This document shows, in pieces, positions 53,776 to 61,333 of a stretch of DNA of 64,000 bases. Within the stretch, counting starts at the first letter, position 1, and the number at the start of each line of letters is the position of its first letter. The DNA is from JL08 sp039969355. GTDB lineage: Bacteria > Pseudomonadota > Alphaproteobacteria > Rhodobacterales > Rhodobacteraceae. The position numbers were made by a program, and so were the translations under genes. The notes under the pieces were generated by a model. It saw only the letters and a list, made by a program, of their open reading frames with translations. It did no database searches and was not told the DNA's origin. The DNA lies in assembly GCA_039969355.1 (NCBI GenBank), contig JBDVOA010000012.1:1-64000 (forward strand), given 5' to 3'.

Positions 53776-53800
53776 TATACGTGACTTTTTTGCACGTATA
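53776..53800. promoter_or_regulatory. Long palindrome in the LysR / DUF1127 gap
   Basis: TATACGTG-N9-CACGTATA is a perfect 8+8 palindrome of 25 bases. It lies just before the LysR ATG and is followed by TTGTCAA, which reads as a -35-like TTGACAA on the minus strand. It is the best candidate site for LysR autoregulation. Confidence 0.7.
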
Positions 53801-53875
53801 TTGTCAAGCATTGGCGTTTGATCCGATGCCGACGGCATTCTAAGGTTACCTCGTACCCTTAAAAATAGGTCAATC

Positions 53876-54118
53876 ATGGATATTCAACACGTTAACGCGC
53901 CTCGGCGCGCACAGTCCTTTTGTGCGAAAATTGAACACCTTTTTTGGTTACAAGGCAGAGTCTCGATCCGTGCGCTTAAATCGCTCTGGCAAGATACACG
54001 ACAATCTTATCCCTGTCTTTCCGACAGGCAGGCCCGGGATATCGGATTAGATCCAGCCGATCTTGAGTGGTCTCGTTTGGACCTGCCGTCACGATCCACG
54101 CACCATCCGATGCTGTAA
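53876..54118 (+). CDS. DUF1127-like small protein
   Basis: The 80-residue protein ends with CLSDRQARDIGLDPADLEWSR, which matches the DUF1127 pattern (L-S-D-x-x-L-R-D-I-G-L). It is basic and soluble. DUF1127 proteins regulate RNA and phosphate-related metabolism in some alphaproteobacteria. The N-terminal half here is unlike the canonical form. It is divergent from LysR. Confidence 0.7.
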   Translation: MDIQHVNAPRRAQSFCAKIEHLFWLQGRVSIRALKSLWQDTRQSYPCLSDRQARDIGLDPADLEWSRLDLPSRSTHHPML

Positions 54119-54158
54119 GTCCCTTTTCCCGAAGGATACAGCCCTGTATGACGGTGGA

Positions 54159-54497
54159 ATGTCCGAACCTCTCGACACAACATTTGCCGCTCTGGCTGAC
54201 CCGACGCGCCGTGCAATTCTGTCGATGTTGCTCGAGGATGACATGGCTGTCACTGACGTGGCAGAACCTTTCGAAATGTCCCTCGCGGCCATTTCAAAGC
54301 ACCTGGGTATCCTGACCCGTGCGGGGCTGATCGCACAGGAAAAACGCGGCCGGGTGAAATGGTGCAAACTGGAACCCGATGCGATGCGCAATGCCAGCGT
54401 CTGGATGCAAGGATTCGGACAATTTGAGCCCGTTAATCTGGATGCATTTGAGCGGTTTCTTGAAACGGAACTGCATCCGCCCCAGGACAGTTCATAG
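54159..54497 (+). CDS. ArsR-family transcriptional regulator
   Basis: The 112-residue protein has the ArsR winged helix (LADPTRRAILSMLLEDDMAV, EMSLAAISKHLGILTRAGLI). No metal-binding cysteine cluster is seen, so it may sense something else, as in the SdpR-like group. ATG 54159 is used because in-frame codons upstream are unconserved. It converges with the DMT transporter gene. Confidence 0.88.
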   Translation: MSEPLDTTFAALADPTRRAILSMLLEDDMAVTDVAEPFEMSLAAISKHLGILTRAGLIAQEKRGRVKWCKLEPDAMRNASVWMQGFGQFEPVNLDAFERFLETELHPPQDSS

Positions 54498-54501
54498 ACA
54501 G

Positions 54502-55386
54502 CTATCCCGGCTCATCCCGCAACAATAGCCCCAGCGCAACAATCGTCAGCACCACGCCAACCATTATTAGCCCTGGAGGGGCACCATTGCCAAGCGTGAT
54601 CTCCCACAGAATCACCCAGCTTGGTGTGAGGTAGGTATACGCCATTACTTTGGATGCGGGCAGGCGCAAGGTAGCGAACTGGAGCAAGACGAAGGTCGCT
54701 GCAGTGGCAAATATCGTAATGTAGATCATCGTAATCCAAACAATAGGCGGGAGGTTCACCCAATCTGTCGCCCACAAGTCTGACCACGCGTAGATGAGCA
54801 AAACCATGCTACCCGCCACCAATGTGCCAAATGTGAACACCACCGCCGGTTCTCCCCGGTTCAGCTTGCGTACAATCGGGGCGTATAGCGCATGGGACAT
54901 GCAACCCCAGAAGTAGATTGCTTCGCCCCGGCCAATTTCAAAGTTTAGCAGAGCCGCAAAATCGGCGCGGAAGATCACCCAAAGCGCACCCACGCCCCCC
55001 ATCAGCAATGCAAAGGCCATGCGGGCCGTCATTCGCTGGCGCAGAAGGATCCAGCCAAAACCGGCCGCCATCACTGGCGTCAGGGTGAAGACGGCTGCGG
55101 TACTGACAGGGGCGGCAGTCTTCAGGCCCTCGAACATCAGGACAAAGTAGATCGCAAGCAGACCACCCATGACAACATACCGCCAAGGCGCAACAAAAGC
55201 GCTTCTGGGCAATCCTGTTGTTGCCGTTGCTGCCCCGCCAATAATACCAGCGGCCAGAACAAACCGCGCCACAGTCATTGCCGCTGGCGAAATTTCATTG
55301 GCTGCAAGCGAACCAAGCGAAAAAGAACCCGCAACCAACGCAGAAAATAAGAGCATGGCCAGATGGCCGGTGGCTGTTCCGTTCAA
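54502..55386 (-). CDS. DMT-superfamily EamA transporter
   Basis: The 294-residue membrane protein has about ten helices in two EamA repeats (LAANEISPAAMTVARFVLAAG in the first). Such proteins export amino acids, metabolites or drugs. It overlaps the LysR gene by 4 bases (ATGA), so the LysR gene is read first and the two are coupled. Confidence 0.9.
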   Translation of the reverse strand: MNGTATGHLAMLLFSALVAGSFSLGSLAANEISPAAMTVARFVLAAGIIGGAATATTGLPRSAFVAPWRYVVMGGLLAIYFVLMFEGLKTAAPVSTAAVFTLTPVMAAGFGWILLRQRMTARMAFALLMGGVGALWVIFRADFAALLNFEIGRGEAIYFWGCMSHALYAPIVRKLNRGEPAVVFTFGTLVAGSMVLLIYAWSDLWATDWVNLPPIVWITMIYITIFATAATFVLLQFATLRLPASKVMAYTYLTPSWVILWEITLGNGAPPGLIMVGVVLTIVALGLLLRDEPG

Positions 55387-56261
55387 GATGGCCAGCCTTT
55401 TGCGTGTTCTTTCAAAAACTTCAGAAAGCTCTGAACTTTGTTGGTGCGGTGCAAATCAACATGGGTGACCAACCACAATATGCCCGACCAATCTTCGAGA
55501 GACTCGCATATTTGCGTTAAGCCTTCATGTTTGGCCGCCTCCCACATCGATAAGAAACCGATACCGGCACCTGACAACACAGCTTGTTCCATTGCGCGCA
55601 CGTCGCTACTTCGAAACGTGATGTTAGCCTCGGGCACTTTTTCACGCAGCCACTTGTTGAAAGGCGCTCGCGATGTCTCGTCATCATGGCCTACAAAATG
55701 GTGGTTGGCATAATCCGACGCTCTGTCTGGAATACCGAAGCGCTTTGCATAGTCCGCACTTGCAAACAGACCCATTTTTTGTGGAACAAAGCGCTGGACC
55801 ACATTGTCGGGTTGGTCGGGTGGCGACCCAGCCCGTATCGCCACATGTGCCTCGCCATATTCAAGCCGGAAAACCCGGTCGCCCGTCAGATAGCGCACAA
55901 TGACATCTGGGTTTTGCAATTGGAACTCCGTCAACGCCGGAGCTAGCAACGGTGCAAGCGATACCAGCGACGTTACTATGAGGTCTCCTGATACATCAGC
56001 ACCCCGTCCTTTGATCCGACCGACCAGTTGACTGAACTGATCATCCGTCGCGGTGGCAACGCGTAGCAGATCTTCGCCCGCCTCAGTCGCGTTGTACCCT
56101 CGTGCGTGCCGTTGAAACAACTTGACCCCCAGACGGCCTTCAAGGGCATCGATGTGGCGAATAACAGTCGCATGATGGACACCGAGTACGTCTGCAGCCC
56201 CGCTTACAGTTCCAAGCCTGGCAACCTGATAGGCGGTTCTGATTTCGTCCCAATTGTCCAT
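55383..56261 (-). CDS. LysR-family transcriptional regulator beside azoR
   Basis: The 292-residue protein has the LysR HTH (QVARLGTVSGAADVLGVHH, ATVIRHIDALEGRLGVKLF) and a substrate domain. It is divergent from the azoreductase gene across 117 bases that contain a T-N11-A palindrome, so it probably controls azoR and perhaps the EamA exporter coupled to it. Confidence 0.9.
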   Translation of the reverse strand: MDNWDEIRTAYQVARLGTVSGAADVLGVHHATVIRHIDALEGRLGVKLFQRHARGYNATEAGEDLLRVATATDDQFSQLVGRIKGRGADVSGDLIVTSLVSLAPLLAPALTEFQLQNPDVIVRYLTGDRVFRLEYGEAHVAIRAGSPPDQPDNVVQRFVPQKMGLFASADYAKRFGIPDRASDYANHHFVGHDDETSRAPFNKWLREKVPEANITFRSSDVRAMEQAVLSGAGIGFLSMWEAAKHEGLTQICESLEDWSGILWLVTHVDLHRTNKVQSFLKFLKEHAKGWPS

Positions 56262-56322
56262 TCGCGATTAGCCTCGTGTGCGCCATTTCACATAATGTGT
56301 TGAATTGTGCCAATTGTGTTCG

Positions 56323-56341
56323 AATTTGCAATAGCCAAATT
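56323..56341. promoter_or_regulatory. LysR-type palindrome between LysR and azoR
   Basis: AATTTG-N7-CAAATT is a perfect 6+6 repeat containing TTG-N7-CAA (T-N11-A), the LysR-box pattern. The flanks TGTGTT and AACACA continue the symmetry imperfectly. It lies 38 bases before the azoR start. Confidence 0.65.
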
Positions 56342-56378
56342 TGAATAACACACAAGATCAACACAAGAGGACCCCCCG

Positions 56379-56960
56379 ATGACCCAAACCATTTTGCACA
56401 TAGATGCCTCGGCCCGCACAGAAGGTTCGATTTCTCGTGATCTGTCGTCCCGGATTGTAGAGCGGTTAGAGGCCGCTGACGTGATACGCAGAGATTTGGC
56501 CGCGCCGCTTCCCTTAATTACCGGCGAATGGGTCAGCGCAAATTTCACCCCTGCCAATGATCGTGACGCAGCCCAGCGCGCCACGCTTACGCTTTCGGAT
56601 CAACTGGTTGCCGAAATCAAGGCTGCCGAGATCATTGTGATCGGCACGCCGATCTACAATTTTGCCGTGCCTGCCGCGCTTAAGGCTTGGATTGATCTGA
56701 TCGCCCGTGCTGGCGTCACATTTGAATACACGGCAAATGGCCCCAATGGCTTGTTGGCAGGCAAACGCGTTGTTGTCGCAGTTGCTTCAGGTGGCACGAA
56801 GGTTGGTTCGGAACTCGATTTTGCCACCGGATACTTGCGCCACATAATGAGCTTTATTGGGATCACTGATGTTGAATTTATCGCAGCCGATCAATTGGCC
56901 ATCGAACCAGATGCTACGCTGCAAATTGCCAAGGACGCCGTCGAGGCAATCGCAGCGTAA
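56379..56960 (+). CDS. azoR: FMN-dependent NADH-azoreductase
   Basis: The 193-residue flavodoxin-like protein starts MTQTILHIDASARTEGSISR and has TPIYNFAVPAALKAWIDLIARAGVTF (in two segments), as in AzoR/AcpD. It reduces azo compounds and quinones with NADH, and may protect from quinone stress. It is likely controlled by the divergent LysR. Confidence 0.93.
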   Translation: MTQTILHIDASARTEGSISRDLSSRIVERLEAADVIRRDLAAPLPLITGEWVSANFTPANDRDAAQRATLTLSDQLVAEIKAAEIIVIGTPIYNFAVPAALKAWIDLIARAGVTFEYTANGPNGLLAGKRVVVAVASGGTKVGSELDFATGYLRHIMSFIGITDVEFIAADQLAIEPDATLQIAKDAVEAIAA

Positions 56961-56975
56961 ACGGTTTACACCCAA

Positions 56976-57003
56976 CATAGGTCGATTTTAGGGTCGACCT
57001 ATG
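56976..57003 (+). promoter_or_regulatory. Perfect hairpin that includes a start codon
   Basis: CATAGGTCGA (56976-56985), an 8-base loop (56986-56993) containing AGGG, and TCGACCTATG (56994-57003) form a perfect 10-bp stem. The final ATG is the start codon of the next gene, and the only ribosome-site-like purines are in the loop. No T-run follows, so it is not a terminator. Confidence 0.8.
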
Positions 57004-57513
57004 AGAGTTGCCCGCAATACACCCGAACAATTAATCATCAGTGATACGCCTTGGTTCATGGGTATCATGCTGGCTTTGTTCATTTTCATCTTTGTCGCCA
57101 TTGGCCTTCTCTTAATATTGCACGATCCCCTTTTCGGATTTTTCTGGATGTCGTTCGGCGCCAGCATTGGAATTGCGGCTTTTGCCCTTCTGGTTCGGCG
57201 TACGCAGGTCATTTTGGACGGGCCGTCAAACTCGATCAAATTTCGCAACCAATCTGTCTTTCGGTATCAAAGCATTGAACATCAGCTTGATGAGCTAGGC
57301 CACGCAGTTTTGGAAACCGCCCCACGCGAGGCTACAAAAATAGCAACAAACTCGGCAATGACACGCGCCGTTCTTGTATTCCCGCAGGGGATGAGCGCCG
57401 GGCGCCATCCGATCGTTCGGGCCTATCGCACCGGTCGCAAACCCCAAAGAATTGTCGAAGCGGTCAACATCTGGCATCAGGCGCTGCTTGACTCGAACGG
57501 TCGAGGCGCATAA
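57001..57513 (+). CDS. Membrane protein of unknown function
   Basis: The 170-residue protein has two close membrane helices (about 20-45 and 48-67: FMGIMLALFIFIFVAIGLLL, then FGFFWMSFGASIGIAAFALL), and a soluble C-terminal part of about 100 residues. It is not a family I recognise. ATG 57001 is the first start available, because an in-frame stop lies just upstream. Its start codon is buried in a perfect hairpin. The gene is 40 bases after azoR. Confidence 0.75.
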   Translation: MRVARNTPEQLIISDTPWFMGIMLALFIFIFVAIGLLLILHDPLFGFFWMSFGASIGIAAFALLVRRTQVILDGPSNSIKFRNQSVFRYQSIEHQLDELGHAVLETAPREATKIATNSAMTRAVLVFPQGMSAGRHPIVRAYRTGRKPQRIVEAVNIWHQALLDSNGRGA

Positions 57514-57526
57514 ACGGCCCGAACAT

Positions 57527-57600
57527 CCGGAAGCAACCAGCCTTCCGGTCCCTTTGTTGAAAGGGATCGCCCCCCACCAGCGAGTTTCGCCCGTGGGGGC
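57527..57600 (+). ncRNA. Three consecutive stem-loops in the ffh leader
   Basis: Between the unknown membrane gene and ffh three hairpins follow with no gaps. P1 is CCGGAAG/CTTCCGG (57527-57548), P2 is TCCCTTT-GTTG-AAAGGGA (57549-57566), and P3 is CCCCCAC/GTGGGGG with an inner GCGA-GTT-TCGC (57571-57599). No U-run follows P3. The element could be a leader structure or a small RNA; I cannot match it to a named family. Confidence 0.7.
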
Positions 57601-57666
57601 AATTGTGCATTTAACCGTCCCTTCCTACGTTAGGGGCACCCGCAAACCGGTTAGGAGACCGAAGGC

Positions 57667-59166
57667 ATGTTTGAAAATCTATCCGAACGCCTCTCTGGCG
57701 TCTTTGACCGGTTAACGAAACAAGGCGCGCTGTCCGAGGACGATGTCAAAACCGCGCTGCGCGAAGTGCGTGTTGCCTTGCTTGAGGCAGACGTTTCACT
57801 TCCGGTTGCGCGTGATTTTGTAAAGGCGGTTCAGGACAAAGCGACTGGTCAGGCGGTAACCAAATCAGTCACGCCCGGTCAGCAGGTTGTCAAGATTGTG
57901 CACGACGCGCTGATCGATGTCCTTAAGGGCGAAGGAGAGCCGGGCGCGCTAAAGATTGATAATGCGCCCGCGCCGATCCTGATGGTTGGCCTGCAAGGAT
58001 CCGGTAAGACGACCACGACGGCGAAGCTGGCAAAACGATTGAAGGACCGTGACGGCAAGCGCGTTTTGATGGCGTCGCTCGATACCAACCGACCCGCCGC
58101 GATGGAGCAGTTGGCCATTCTTGGTGTGCAGATTGGCGTCGATACCCTACCGATCGTCAAAGGTGAGGATCCAGTTGCAATCGCCAAACGGGCCAAAACT
58201 CAGGCCAGCTTGGGTGGATATGACGTCTACATGCTTGATACAGCTGGTCGTCTGCACATCGACGCCGAGCTGATTGCGCAGGCTGCTGCAGTACGCGATG
58301 TCGCCAACCCGCGCGAAACGCTGCTGGTTGTCGACGGTCTTACAGGGCAGGACGCCGTGAATGTCGCCACCGAATTTGACGACAAGATCGGCGTTTCCGG
58401 TGTTGTTCTGACCCGAATGGACGGCGACGGGCGCGGTGGAGCGGCGCTGTCAATGCGCGCGGTCACGGGCAAGCCCATTAAGTTCGTCGGACTTGGCGAA
58501 AAGATGGACGCCATCGAAACGTTCGAACCAGAACGCGTTGCCGGGCGCATCCTTGGCATGGGCGACATCGTGGCCCTTGTCGAAAAGGCGCAGGAAACCA
58601 TCGAGGCAGAACAAGCCGAACGCATGATGAAGCGGATGGCCAAGGGTCAGTTCAACATGAACGATCTGCGCATGCAGCTTGATCAGATGATCAAGATGGG
58701 CGGTATGGAAGGCATGATGGGCATGATGCCCGGCATGGGTAAGCTGTCCAAACAGGTTCAGGACGCAGGTCTTGATGACAAGGTGCTGAAACGCCAGATC
58801 GCGCTGATCCAGTCCATGACCAAAAGGGAGCGTGCCAACCCCGCCGTCTTGCAGGCCAGCCGCAAGAAACGCATCGCCAAAGGGGCGGGCATGGAAGTCA
58901 GCGAGTTGAACAAGCTGCTCAAGATGCACCGCCAGATGGGCGACATGATGAAAAAGATGGGCAAAATGGGCAAGGGCGGCATGCTGAAACAGGCCATGAA
59001 AGGCATGTTCGGCAAAGGCGGTATGGACCCCAGTCAGATGGACCCCAAAGCCCTCGAAGCTGCCGCCAGACAAATGGGCGGCGGGTTGCCCGGTGGCATG
59101 GGTGGAATGGGCGGCGGCGGGATGCCCCTGCCCCCCGGTTTGTCTGGTTTCGGAAAGAAAAAGTGA
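57667..59166 (+). CDS. ffh: Signal recognition particle protein Ffh
   Basis: The 499-residue GTPase has an N domain, the G1 motif GLQGSGKTTTTAKLAK, the DTAGRLHID block, TRMDGDGRGGAALS, and a methionine-rich M domain (MKRMAKGQFNMNDL, MGGMEGMMGMMPGM). A Gly/Met tail ends with GFGKKK. It binds 4.5S RNA and targets membrane proteins. The ribosome site AGGAGACCGAAGG precedes ATG 57667. A GNAT gene overlaps its stop by four bases. Confidence 0.97.
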   Translation: MFENLSERLSGVFDRLTKQGALSEDDVKTALREVRVALLEADVSLPVARDFVKAVQDKATGQAVTKSVTPGQQVVKIVHDALIDVLKGEGEPGALKIDNAPAPILMVGLQGSGKTTTTAKLAKRLKDRDGKRVLMASLDTNRPAAMEQLAILGVQIGVDTLPIVKGEDPVAIAKRAKTQASLGGYDVYMLDTAGRLHIDAELIAQAAAVRDVANPRETLLVVDGLTGQDAVNVATEFDDKIGVSGVVLTRMDGDGRGGAALSMRAVTGKPIKFVGLGEKMDAIETFEPERVAGRILGMGDIVALVEKAQETIEAEQAERMMKRMAKGQFNMNDLRMQLDQMIKMGGMEGMMGMMPGMGKLSKQVQDAGLDDKVLKRQIALIQSMTKRERANPAVLQASRKKRIAKGAGMEVSELNKLLKMHRQMGDMMKKMGKMGKGGMLKQAMKGMFGKGGMDPSQMDPKALEAAARQMGGGLPGGMGGMGGGGMPLPPGLSGFGKKK

Positions 59167-59696
59167 TCTCAATAGCCGGCATACCGACGCTTGAGACTGC
59201 ACGTCTTGTTCTGCGCGGCCCCATTGCTGGGGACGCTCAAGCATTCATGGCATTCTACCGGAGTAAGCGGTCAAATATGGCTGGTGGGCCACTGGAAGAC
59301 CGCGAGTCATGGCAAGCCTTTGCTGCCGACTTCGGTCACTGGGCGCTTCTCGGTTTCGGTCGCTTTATTGTGACTCTGAAGGGAAACGACGAACCCATCG
59401 GTCTGGCTGGGCATTACGCTCCCCACTCACGCCCCGAAAAAGAAGTTGGTTGGGTTCTGCTGGATACAGCAAACGAAGGCCAAGGATACGCCACAGAAGC
59501 TGCGCAACGCTGCATTGATCACGCATGGCAGGTTCTGGGCTGGGATACCTTTGTCAGCTACATCAACTCAAAAAACGATGCTTCGACACGTTTGGCAGAA
59601 CGCCTTGGCGCAGTGCAGGATGCAAATGCGCCGCAACCAAACACCGACAAACCTTGCCTTGTGTATCGCCATCCTCGTCCGGAAATGGCGACATGA
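59163..59696 (+). CDS. GNAT-family N-acetyltransferase, first of two
   Basis: The 177-residue RimJ/RimL-type acetyltransferase has LETARLVLRGP at the start and the acetyl-CoA motif EGQGYATEAAQRCIDHAW. It starts at GTG 59163, which overlaps the ffh stop (GTGA), so it is coupled to ffh translation. The substrate is unknown. It resembles the next gene and probably came from a duplication. Confidence 0.88.
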   Translation: MISIAGIPTLETARLVLRGPIAGDAQAFMAFYRSKRSNMAGGPLEDRESWQAFAADFGHWALLGFGRFIVTLKGNDEPIGLAGHYAPHSRPEKEVGWVLLDTANEGQGYATEAAQRCIDHAWQVLGWDTFVSYINSKNDASTRLAERLGAVQDANAPQPNTDKPCLVYRHPRPEMAT

Positions 59697-60223
59697 TCCC
59701 ACTGGTCCCAACACTTGAAACCGAACGCCTGATCTTACGGGCACCGAATGAAGGTGACTTCGAGGCGGATGTCGCGTTCTATGCATCAGAGCGCTCGCAC
59801 GGATTTGGCGGCCCGCTTTCGCGCGAACAAACCTGGCGGAATCTGGCAACCGTACTGGGCCATTGGATCATTCGTGGGTACGGGTTTTGGGCTGTCGATG
59901 AAAAGTCGACCGGCCTTTATTGCGGACACGTAGGTTTATGGTCGCCAGAAGGCTGGCCGGAACCGGAAATCGGTTGGGCGGTGCAGGCTCAAGCGGAAGG
60001 CAGGGGCATCGCGTTTGAAGCAGCCCTAAAAGCCCGCGATTACGCTTATGACAAGTTGGGTTGGTCTACCGCGATCAGTTCAATTGTTCCGGGCAATACT
60101 AGATCCATTGCGCTGGTTAGGCGAATGGGCGCAACATTTGAAAATCACTACGAACACCCCAGCTATGGGCAGATGGAAATCTGGCGACATCCTACTTCAG
60201 ATGCGTTGAAGGAAACCGCATGA
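59693..60223 (+). CDS. GNAT-family N-acetyltransferase, second of two
   Basis: The 176-residue paralogue starts MIPLVPTLETERLILRAP and has the acetyl-CoA loop AEGRGIAFEAALKARDYAY. The shared GGPL and GHW blocks show its relation to the preceding protein. ATG 59693 overlaps that gene's stop by four bases, and an ATGA overlap also leads into a 29-codon frame after it. Confidence 0.88.
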   Translation: MIPLVPTLETERLILRAPNEGDFEADVAFYASERSHGFGGPLSREQTWRNLATVLGHWIIRGYGFWAVDEKSTGLYCGHVGLWSPEGWPEPEIGWAVQAQAEGRGIAFEAALKARDYAYDKLGWSTAISSIVPGNTRSIALVRRMGATFENHYEHPSYGQMEIWRHPTSDALKETA

Positions 60224-60309
60224 ATCGCGTCCGCTTACCCCATTCGACACCTCAGTCTCTGAAACATCACTGCGACGAAACGTTTGCTTGCTCTGGAGAA
60301 TTGCTATGA
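60220..60309 (+). CDS. 29-residue open frame bridging the GNAT gene and chorismate mutase
   Basis: The frame MNRVRLPHSTPQSLKHHCDE plus nine residues overlaps the preceding stop (ATGA) and its own stop overlaps the chorismate mutase ATG in the same way. It has no clear family. The chorismate mutase gene has its own good ribosome site GGAGAATTG, so the bridge could be fortuitous. Confidence 0.3.
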   Translation: MNRVRLPHSTPQSLKHHCDETFACSGELL

Positions 60310-60602
60310 CCAATGACGCTTCCCGTGCAGCTTTATTGCTGCGTGAGCATCGCGAAAGCATTGACCGGCTGGACGCTATTCTCATCTATACGTTGGGCGA
60401 GCGCTTTAAGCATACGCAGGCTGTCGGAAAGCTCAAAGCCGAACACGACCTTCCCCCGTCCGATCCGTCCCGCGAAGCGGCACAGATCGCGCGTTTAGAA
60501 GACCTGGCAAAACAGGCCGATCTTGATCCTGAATTCGCCAAGGCTTTCCTGAATTTCATCATTCAGGAAGTCATCCAGCACCATCAGAAATACACCAAAT
60601 AA
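60306..60602 (+). CDS. Chorismate mutase (AroQ type)
   Basis: The 98-residue all-helical protein has LLREHRESIDRLDAILIYTL, the substrate-binding RFKHTQAVGKLKAEHDLP, and SREAAQIARL. These contain the Arg/Lys residues of the AroQ site. It converts chorismate to prephenate. Its place between ffh and rpsP is common in Rhodobacterales. ATG 60306 has GGAG 8 bases upstream. Confidence 0.92.
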   Translation: MTNDASRAALLLREHRESIDRLDAILIYTLGERFKHTQAVGKLKAEHDLPPSDPSREAAQIARLEDLAKQADLDPEFAKAFLNFIIQEVIQHHQKYTK

Positions 60603-60643
60603 CGGGCACCTGCCCAATCGCCATTCTTAAGGAGAAACTCACA

Positions 60644-61033
60644 ATGGCCATGAAAATTCGTCTTGCTCGCGGTGGCTCAAAGAAGCGCCCATTCTATCGC
60701 ATCGTTGCGGCCGACAGCCGTATGCCACGCGACGGTCGTTTCATTGAAAAGCTGGGCACATATAACCCGCTGCTGCCAAAAGACAGCGAAGAACGCGTTC
60801 AGATGAACATGGAACGCGTCCAATACTGGTTGGGTCAGGGCGCACAGCCCACAGACCGGATCGCGCGTATGCTGGAAGCCGCTGGCGTGAAAGAGAAGGC
60901 TGAGCGCAACAACCCGAAGAAGGGTACACCGGGCGACAAAGCCAAGGCACGTGCCGAAGAAAAAGCGGAAAAAGCAACCGCTGCCGCTGCCCCGGCTGAA
61001 ACACCAGAAGAACCAGCCTCTGAAGAAGCATAA
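60644..61033 (+). CDS. rpsP: 30S ribosomal protein S16
   Basis: The 129-residue protein starts MAMKIRLARGGSKKRPFYRI and has the S16 core up to about residue 80. A Lys/Ala/Glu-rich C-terminal extension follows, which is usual in alphaproteobacteria. It has a good AAGGAG site upstream. Confidence 0.98.
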   Translation: MAMKIRLARGGSKKRPFYRIVAADSRMPRDGRFIEKLGTYNPLLPKDSEERVQMNMERVQYWLGQGAQPTDRIARMLEAAGVKEKAERNNPKKGTPGDKAKARAEEKAEKATAAAAPAETPEEPASEEA

Positions 61034-61053
61034 GCAACTCAAATGGCTTTTTT

Positions 61054-61082
61054 CCGGGGCGTGCAGCGCGCGCACGTCCCGG
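61054..61082 (+). other. Stable hairpin between rpsP and the small membrane gene
   Basis: An 11-bp stem (CCGGGGCGTGC / GCACGTCCCGG, one G-U pair) with a 7-base loop lies 20 bases after rpsP. No T-run follows. It may slow or protect the transcript 3' end of rpsP, so that rpsP and the genes downstream are not equally expressed. Confidence 0.6.
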
Positions 61083-61183
61083 CCCACAAGGTTCTCTGGC
61101 GGCGCCTTGCCGCTGCCCGGGCTGGCCTCTCAAGCTTCTAGTGTTTTCATCTCGGTGGCGCCCCATAAAGACAATGGAGTCCG

Positions 61184-61333
61184 ATGTTTCGCATCATCAG
61201 AACGCTGATAATCTTAGCCGTGACTTTTGTAACTGGTGTAATGTTTGAACGTGGTAACATGCGCGAACTTTGCGAGGCCGGAAGTGGCAACTGGACCGGC
61301 GAAATCTGCCTTGGATCGGAGCAAACGCCATGA
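61184..61333 (+). CDS. Small single-helix membrane protein between rpsP and rimM
   Basis: The 49-residue frame starts MFRIIRTLIILAVTFVTGVM, a single membrane helix, and continues with FERGNMRELCEAGSGNWTGE, ending in EICLGSEQTP. Two cysteines (30 and 42) lie on the outer side. Its TGA overlaps the rimM ATG (ATGA), so it is coupled to rimM. From memory similar small proteins occur at this place in related Rhodobacteraceae. The function is unknown. Confidence 0.72.
   Translation: MFRIIRTLIILAVTFVTGVMFERGNMRELCEAGSGNWTGEICLGSEQTP

Noticed and set aside
58450..59244. 264-codon His-rich open frame antisense to ffh
   Set aside because: It is the mirror of the Met/Gly-rich M domain of ffh; its composition (His, Ala, Leu runs) follows from the opposite strand and no family pattern is present.
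61043..61141. 32-codon frame just after rpsP
   Set aside because: It overlaps the stable hairpin at 61054-61082, has no ribosome site of its own, and the sequence is Arg/Ala-rich without a motif.
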